44,565 nt of DNA, taken from assembly GCA_015486895.1 (NCBI GenBank), contig WFQT01000412.1, positions 1 through 44,565 on the forward strand. The letters run 5' to 3'. The position numbers and the translations under genes are program-made. This DNA is from Anaerolineae bacterium (GTDB lineage: Bacteria > Chloroflexota > Anaerolineae > JAADDB01). The notes under the pieces were generated by a model. That model worked only from the letters and a program-made list of their open reading frames with translations. It searched no databases and had not been told where the DNA came from. Shown here in pieces: positions 40,798 to 44,565 of this stretch; positions within the stretch are counted from its first letter, which is position 1; every line of letters begins with the position of its first letter.

Positions 40798-41363
40798 CCT
40801 CGCGCTCCAGAGCGGCCTAAAATGCACTGTACAACCTCCGGCCAGCTGCCGGCTACTTCATCAGGCATCGGGTCGAGTTCATCAAGCACTGGCTTGGTCG
40901 AGAGCAGAACCGTCTGACAACCAGCCCGTTTGCCTGCTTCAACGTCGCTGGCCTTGTCTCCAACCATAAAGGATCGAGTCAGGTCAAGATCCAATTCCTT
41001 AGCTGCCTGTAGGAGCATCGCCGGTGAGGGCTTGCGGCAACGGTTCTGTTCCCCAGGCGCATGAGGGCAATAGTAGACTGCATCGAGCTGTACTCCGTAT
41101 CGCTCCAACTGCGAAAGAAATTCCTGGTGAACTTGCTCCGCCTGCTCTGCTGTCACCAAGCCCCTTCCTATCCCCGACTGATTGCTGACCAGAACCAACA
41201 GGAATCCTTGTTCCTTTAGCTTCTTCAACGCCTGCCCCGCGCCAGGAAGTAACTGAACCTGTCGGGGGTCTCGGGGATAACCCACATCGTAAATGAGCGT
41301 GCCATCTCGATCAAGAAACACAGCCCGCCTCTTCTTTTTCGTCCATTCCATCTTCCCTTTCAC
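40794..41363 (-). CDS. gmhB: D-glycero-beta-D-manno-heptose 1,7-bisphosphate 7-phosphatase
   Basis: A 189-residue HAD-IIIA phosphatase. RAVFLDRDGTLIYDVGY has the nucleophile and acid Asp, VSNQSGIGRGLVTAEQAEQV follows, and SFMVGDKASDVEAGKRAGCQ holds the Mg-binding Asp. Between them CPHAPGEQNRCRKPSPAM is the zinc loop of GmhB; one of the usual four ligands (the first Cys of CxC) appears to be replaced. It removes the 7-phosphate of heptose 1,7-bisphosphate. Start is either the GTG at 41363, touching the upstream stop, or the ATG at 41351. It couples to HldA by an ATGA overlap. Confidence 0.92.
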   Translation of the reverse strand: MKGKMEWTKKKRRAVFLDRDGTLIYDVGYPRDPRQVQLLPGAGQALKKLKEQGFLLVLVSNQSGIGRGLVTAEQAEQVHQEFLSQLERYGVQLDAVYYCPHAPGEQNRCRKPSPAMLLQAAKELDLDLTRSFMVGDKASDVEAGKRAGCQTVLLSTKPVLDELDPMPDEVAGSWPEVVQCILGRSGARG

Positions 41364-42457
41364 TAACTCATTTCTCTTAACCGTCGGATAAGTTCAGAGG
41401 TTGAGGCGAACGGCACTAAGGGAAGAAACTTTATCCGCCCCCCGTATGATCTGACCACGCTCGCCTCAGGGATTGGCTTCCCATCGGGTGGAGCATAATC
41501 GGCACCCTTGCAATGAATATCAGGTTTCAAACGGGAGAGCGCAACCTCCGGGGTAAGTTCATCGAAAACAATCACGTAGTCCACACTTTCCAAACTCGCC
41601 AGGACTTCGACGCGCTCATGAACAGGGACAATGGGACGTCCAGGGCCCTTCAGTTGACGGACCGATTCGTCGCTGTCTACCCCCACCACCAGGACATCTC
41701 CCAGAGCTTTGGCCATCCGGAGGCTTCGCACGTGTCCAACATGAAGTAAGTCAAAGCAACCGTTTGTCCAGACGACGGTCTTTCTCTCAGCCCGCCACTG
41801 CTCACGCAAGGCTAAAAGCGCATCCCACTCCACGACCTTAACGTTGGAAGACCGGACGTTGCCACGTGCGCTTTCGGCAAAAAGCAGCCTCTCAACGATC
41901 TCGCAAAACAGGTGCCCAATAGTGATATGACATTCCTGAATCCGGGCTGTATTAGTCGAGGGGACCACGATCGAGACATCTACGATTCCAGCCAGCCGTC
42001 CCCCGTCGCCCCCTGCCAGGCCAACGCTGGTGAGACCCTGCGCGTTCGCGGCCCTTACCCCTTCCAATACGTTTGGCGAATTACCACTCGTGCTGATAGC
42101 TATCGCAACATCCCCAGGCTTACCAAGTGCCTCTACCTGACGGGCAAAGACTTGTTCAAAGCCGTAATCATTGGCGATAGCGGTAAGGATCGATGTATCC
42201 GTAGTCAACGCAATGGCGGGTAGAGGAATACGCTCCCTTATGAAGCGCCCAACAAATTCAGCAGCGATGTGCTGAGCATCAGCAGCACTGCCGCCGTTAC
42301 CGAAGAGCAGAATTTTTCCCCCGCGCCGAAAGCAACCCCAGATTGCCTCTGTGGCCTGGACGATGGCACCCGTGTACCTCTCAATCGCCTCAAGGCACAG
42401 TTGGGAGTTTTCACGCAAGGAGCGGATCACTTGTTCTCGAATGACATCAGTCTGCAT
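41363..42457 (-). CDS. Fusion: phosphoheptose isomerase (GmhA) :: heptose-1-phosphate adenylyltransferase (HldE C-terminal type)
   Basis: A 364-residue two-enzyme protein. Residues 1-205 are GmhA: ILLFGNGGSAADAQHIAAEF from about 50, LTTDTSILTAIANDYGFEQV, and AISTSGNSPNVLEGVRAANA, with RIQECHITIGHLFCEIVERL at the end. Residues about 225-364 are a cytidylyltransferase-like domain: VVWTNGCFDLLHVGHVRSLR has the HxGH motif at 239-242. VVGVDSDESVRQLKGPGRP and DIHCKGADYAPPDGKPIPEA follow. It would carry out the first and the last of the four steps from sedoheptulose-7-phosphate to ADP-heptose. The second and third steps are encoded by the next two genes. The epimerase HldD is missing from the window. 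A second GmhA-like domain exists at 25352-26431. Confidence 0.92.
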   Translation of the reverse strand: MQTDVIREQVIRSLRENSQLCLEAIERYTGAIVQATEAIWGCFRRGGKILLFGNGGSAADAQHIAAEFVGRFIRERIPLPAIALTTDTSILTAIANDYGFEQVFARQVEALGKPGDVAIAISTSGNSPNVLEGVRAANAQGLTSVGLAGGDGGRLAGIVDVSIVVPSTNTARIQECHITIGHLFCEIVERLLFAESARGNVRSSNVKVVEWDALLALREQWRAERKTVVWTNGCFDLLHVGHVRSLRMAKALGDVLVVGVDSDESVRQLKGPGRPIVPVHERVEVLASLESVDYVIVFDELTPEVALSRLKPDIHCKGADYAPPDGKPIPEASVVRSYGGRIKFLPLVPFASTSELIRRLREMS

Positions 42458-43724
42458 GTTTCGATACCCACCTCTGGAGCACAGGGCGGCTTTGCGAGAG
42501 CAGCGGCATGATAGCCTCTTTCACCTGTCCAACCGTAATGCTAAGGATGCAATGGGCTTGGGTAGCATTACACGCCTTGGAACAAGGGGCAATAGCTTTT
42601 TCTGGCTGAAGTACAATGTGCGGAACCCCCCAGGGTCCAAACCGGACGGGTGAGTTTGGGTGCGACGGTGAACCATCCAGCGGATGACACGAGATTTCGA
42701 CCACAGGGATCCCTGCAGCAGCCGCCAAATGCATCGGTCCTGCGTCATTGCCTACATAGAGGTGACAGCGTTTCAGCAAGGCGCTGGTCTGCCGCAGCGT
42801 TGTCTGAGCTACTGCATTGATCACGGTATCGCCGATTTTTTGCTGGAGTTCTCGGCCCAGCCGTTCTTCGCCCCGCCCACCCACCACCACCAAATGGGCC
42901 GCATACTGACTCTTTAGCCAGGTTCCCAGTTCGATAAAGTTACCTAACGGCCACATCCGTTTTGGAACACCTGCACCTGGCGCGAACGCAATCAGCAAGT
43001 TGTCGGGACCGACCCCGTGAGATTTCAGCATTTGCTCTGTGAAAGTCTCGTCCTCTTCACTCAGCCAAAGTTCTAACCGCTCGTCCTGTACCTGCCCACC
43101 CAGGAAGCGAATCACGTCCAGGTTGTGCTCTACCTCATGCTTCACCGTACTATCATTGAGCACATGAGTAAACAGGCGGTCGTATCCGCCATTGAGTCGC
43201 CGTTTGTGGCTAATGACGCCCTCCGAATACCCAACCCGCCAGGGCGCGCCGCTGAAGTAGACCAGGAAGGTGCCATGATAGTAGTGGTCAGCGTCCCAGC
43301 GGGGGAGGACAGCAAGATCGAATTTTCGCTTCCAGAGATGTTGGGCCGCCAATTTGATTGCTCCCACGTGCCGCCGCAATTCGCCAGAACGTCCCTTTTC
43401 CCCCCAATCATAAGTCAGCACCTCGTTCACATAAGGGCAGAGTTCCACCAGATTGTAAACCTGTGGCTTCACCACCAGCGTAACCCACGCATTCGGAAGA
43501 TTTCGCCGCAATTCCCGCAAGAATGGCGTGGTTAGCACCACATCGCCAATTTCATCCAACCGCACCACCAGCACCCGTTTGACCTGTGACAAATCAATCT
43601 TCTGCCCCTTGCGGCGCATGCCCGTGAGCCAGAAGAAAGGCTCGCCAACTACCCGAGCGGCCCGGGGCGTTGCAAGCCAGGACAATAGCCAGTCGATTGG
43701 AACTTTAATAAGGCTCAAGATCAT
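42447..43724 (-). CDS. Family 9 glycosyltransferase (ADP-heptose:LPS heptosyltransferase-like)
   Basis: A 425-residue GT-B protein. VKRVLVVRLDEIGDVVLTTP is the hallmark start of GT9, after an N-terminal basic extension of about 45 residues that may associate with the membrane. LIAFAPGAGVPKRMWPLGNF is the beginning of the donor domain, and YVGNDAGPMHLAAAAGIPVV the ADP-heptose site, followed by SPVRFGPWGVPHIVLQ. The extra Cys-rich segment near the end (PCSKACNATQAHCILS) resembles a common insert of GT9 enzymes. It uses the ADP-heptose expected from the genes downstream. Its ATG overlaps the sulfotransferase stop (ATGA) and its end overlaps the GmhA::HldE-C start by 11 bases. Confidence 0.9.
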   Translation of the reverse strand: MILSLIKVPIDWLLSWLATPRAARVVGEPFFWLTGMRRKGQKIDLSQVKRVLVVRLDEIGDVVLTTPFLRELRRNLPNAWVTLVVKPQVYNLVELCPYVNEVLTYDWGEKGRSGELRRHVGAIKLAAQHLWKRKFDLAVLPRWDADHYYHGTFLVYFSGAPWRVGYSEGVISHKRRLNGGYDRLFTHVLNDSTVKHEVEHNLDVIRFLGGQVQDERLELWLSEEDETFTEQMLKSHGVGPDNLLIAFAPGAGVPKRMWPLGNFIELGTWLKSQYAAHLVVVGGRGEERLGRELQQKIGDTVINAVAQTTLRQTSALLKRCHLYVGNDAGPMHLAAAAGIPVVEISCHPLDGSPSHPNSPVRFGPWGVPHIVLQPEKAIAPCSKACNATQAHCILSITVGQVKEAIMPLLSQSRPVLQRWVSKHAD

Positions 43725-44428
43725 CCACCATTAGTGGGATAATATATCACCCGTTCCCATTCAATGGCAGCCTGTTCAACCGCCTCCCGCAGGAATGCTT
43801 CATCGGCTTCCGAGAACACATTCCGCCAATCTCCTATGATCCCTTTGCGCGGCAAAATAGATGGCGCGTCATTCAAACCTATTGGCCGGGTTCGTAACCT
43901 CAACCGCAATCCGAGAAAACTTGCCACCTCCTTCAAGACGGGCTTGTATTCCTTATACAATTCCTCGTAGCGCACCACTAACACATTGGGATCAGAGTCG
44001 GCTGCCTTTAGCCAGCCGCTGACATGAGAAGCCCACCGCTCCGCCACATTCGAAAAATCGCCATGTAATGAATAGCTATACTTCAGGAAAGGTGATACAG
44101 GCCTCCGGAGGAATTCCGAAAAGGACTTGCAGCGGTGATCTGGCACTTGAGAATTGTATTTATAATATTCGTCTCTATTCAGGTAGTGGAACCAAGAAGT
44201 CATGGTGTCTCTTGGGTCACGAAGCACATAAATCACTTTGGCCTTTCTATATCTGGCCTCAAACAAATCCCGATCACAGTGGCTCTTGATCACTGCCGCC
44301 TGTCTATCCGCTAAATCCCATGCGCTATTAAAAGCATCAATGTGTGCAAACCTGTTAGTAGGATCATCATAAGGGCCGAACCATTCGCCAATATTATGCC
44401 AACCTTGTCTAATATCTTTGGCTACAAG
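43721..44428 (-). pseudogene. Sulfotransferase-family protein lacking its 5'-PSB region
   Basis: The frame is open from an in-frame TAA at 44431-44429 to the stop at 43721. It carries VIKSH, then KAKVIYVLRDPRDTMTSWFH, the 3'-phosphate-binding motif of PAPS-dependent sulfotransferases, VLVVRYEELYKEYKPVLKEV, and RKGIIGDWRNVFSEADEAFL near the end. Upstream codons (IRQGWHNIGEWFGPYDDPTN, RFAHIDAFNSAWDLADR) continue the fold but no ATG, GTG or TTG precedes them, and the P-loop-like 5'-PSB motif expected about 40 residues earlier is beyond the stop. A GTG at 44293 could start a 190-residue remnant. The gene is therefore truncated or frameshifted. It would have sulfated a sugar of the glycan. Confidence 0.75.
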
Positions 44429-44556
44429 TTAAGGGATCAAGCGTCTTGTCAAATTCAGGCCAGCGCATTTGTTTCAGTGCTGGTTCGGCGTACAATTGAA
44501 GTATGAATGAGAAAACCATTGGGACCAAAAAAGTGGAGAAACCGAGCTCTGTACGT
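44417..44556 (-). other. Short open frame upstream of the sulfotransferase remnant, unidentified
   Basis: On the minus strand a frame between TGA near 44557 and TAG at about 44417 reads FSTFLVPMVFSFILQLYAEP, then ALKQMRWPEFDKTLDPL. It may be the end of another gene or the displaced front part of the sulfotransferase. There is no start codon with a ribosome binding site, and I recognise no family. Confidence 0.25.
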
Positions 44557-44565
44557 CACACACGC

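Noticed and set aside
4340..44428. A flippase (Wzx), chain-length regulator (Wzc/Wzz) or ABC exporter for the glycan
   Set aside because: I looked for polytopic transporters, Walker motifs and Wzz-type proteins among the genes and found none; export functions must be encoded outside the window.
1..44565. tRNA or rRNA genes and riboswitches
   Set aside because: No cloverleaf-like or rRNA-like sequence was recognised by eye in the intergenic stretches, which are mostly short or repeat-filled; a covariance-model scan was not possible.

Overview
The window is a large surface-polysaccharide locus of a bacterium with moderate GC. No taxonomic marker gene (rRNA, tRNA or ribosomal protein) is present. 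The dense families of short intergenic repeats, the many Gfo/Idh oxidoreductases and a GT2 N-terminus rich in prolines before a PGKTGWPW motif suggest Chloroflexota (Anaerolineae-like) or another environmental, metagenome-derived lineage. This is an inference only. Essentially every real gene is on the minus strand, so transcription runs from high to low coordinates, with many 1-4 nt stop/start overlaps indicating translational coupling.

Reading in the direction of transcription: (1) 44.4-39.8 kb: a 5'-truncated sulfotransferase, a GT9 heptosyltransferase-like enzyme, and an ADP-heptose set consisting of a GmhA::HldE-C fusion, GmhB and HldA; HldD is not in the window. (2) 39.8-39.1 kb: a mosaic of glycosyltransferase fragments. 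(3) 39.1-36.1 kb: an AT-rich, divergent asparagine-synthetase-like protein and a GT4. (4) 36.1-25.4 kb: two nonulosonic-acid modules. One holds two Gfo/Idh proteins, a SAF-containing NeuB, NeuC, NeuA and a third Gfo/Idh. The other holds a second NeuA, a short NeuB without SAF, an SDR and an unusual KdsC-like phosphatase::GmhA-like isomerase fusion. A frameshifted FkbM methyltransferase with a ten-base G tract lies between them. (5) 25.4-12.3 kb: capsule-type GT-B enzymes, a GT-C membrane glycosyltransferase, a nucleotide-sugar epimerase and its partial duplicate, GT4s, an O-antigen ligase/polymerase, and asparagine synthetase AsnB. (6) 12.3-5.4 kb: a Gfo/Idh fragment, a TPR protein, a methyltransferase behind a broken GT2 copy, an intact GT2, a chimeric phosphoglycosyltransferase fragment, the intact initiating phosphoglycosyltransferase and a geranylgeranyl-reductase-like flavoprotein, ending at a strong intrinsic terminator.

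(7) 5.4-0 kb: repeat-rich accessory DNA with a CapD/FlaA1 C-terminal fragment embedded in repeats, a small operon (DUF5678-like protein plus retropepsin-like protease) with its own promoter, an AbiE type IV toxin-antitoxin pair whose toxin has an in-frame TAG, two 140-bp direct repeats that look like remnants of a four-helix-bundle (S23-type) gene, and the start of a UPF0175 antitoxin-like gene.

Taken together, the genes could start a glycan on a polyprenyl carrier, extend it with several glycosyltransferases, supply heptose and two kinds of CMP-nonulosonate, and modify it by methylation, amidation and perhaps sulfation. No Wzx flippase, Wzc/Wzz co-polymerase or ABC exporter is visible. The strongest unusual signals are the repeated gene-fragment scars, in which N-terminal copies sit just upstream of intact genes; short repeats carried in frame inside enzymes; and the KdsC::GmhA + NeuB(no SAF) + NeuA + SDR module, which does not match a standard sialic-acid pathway.
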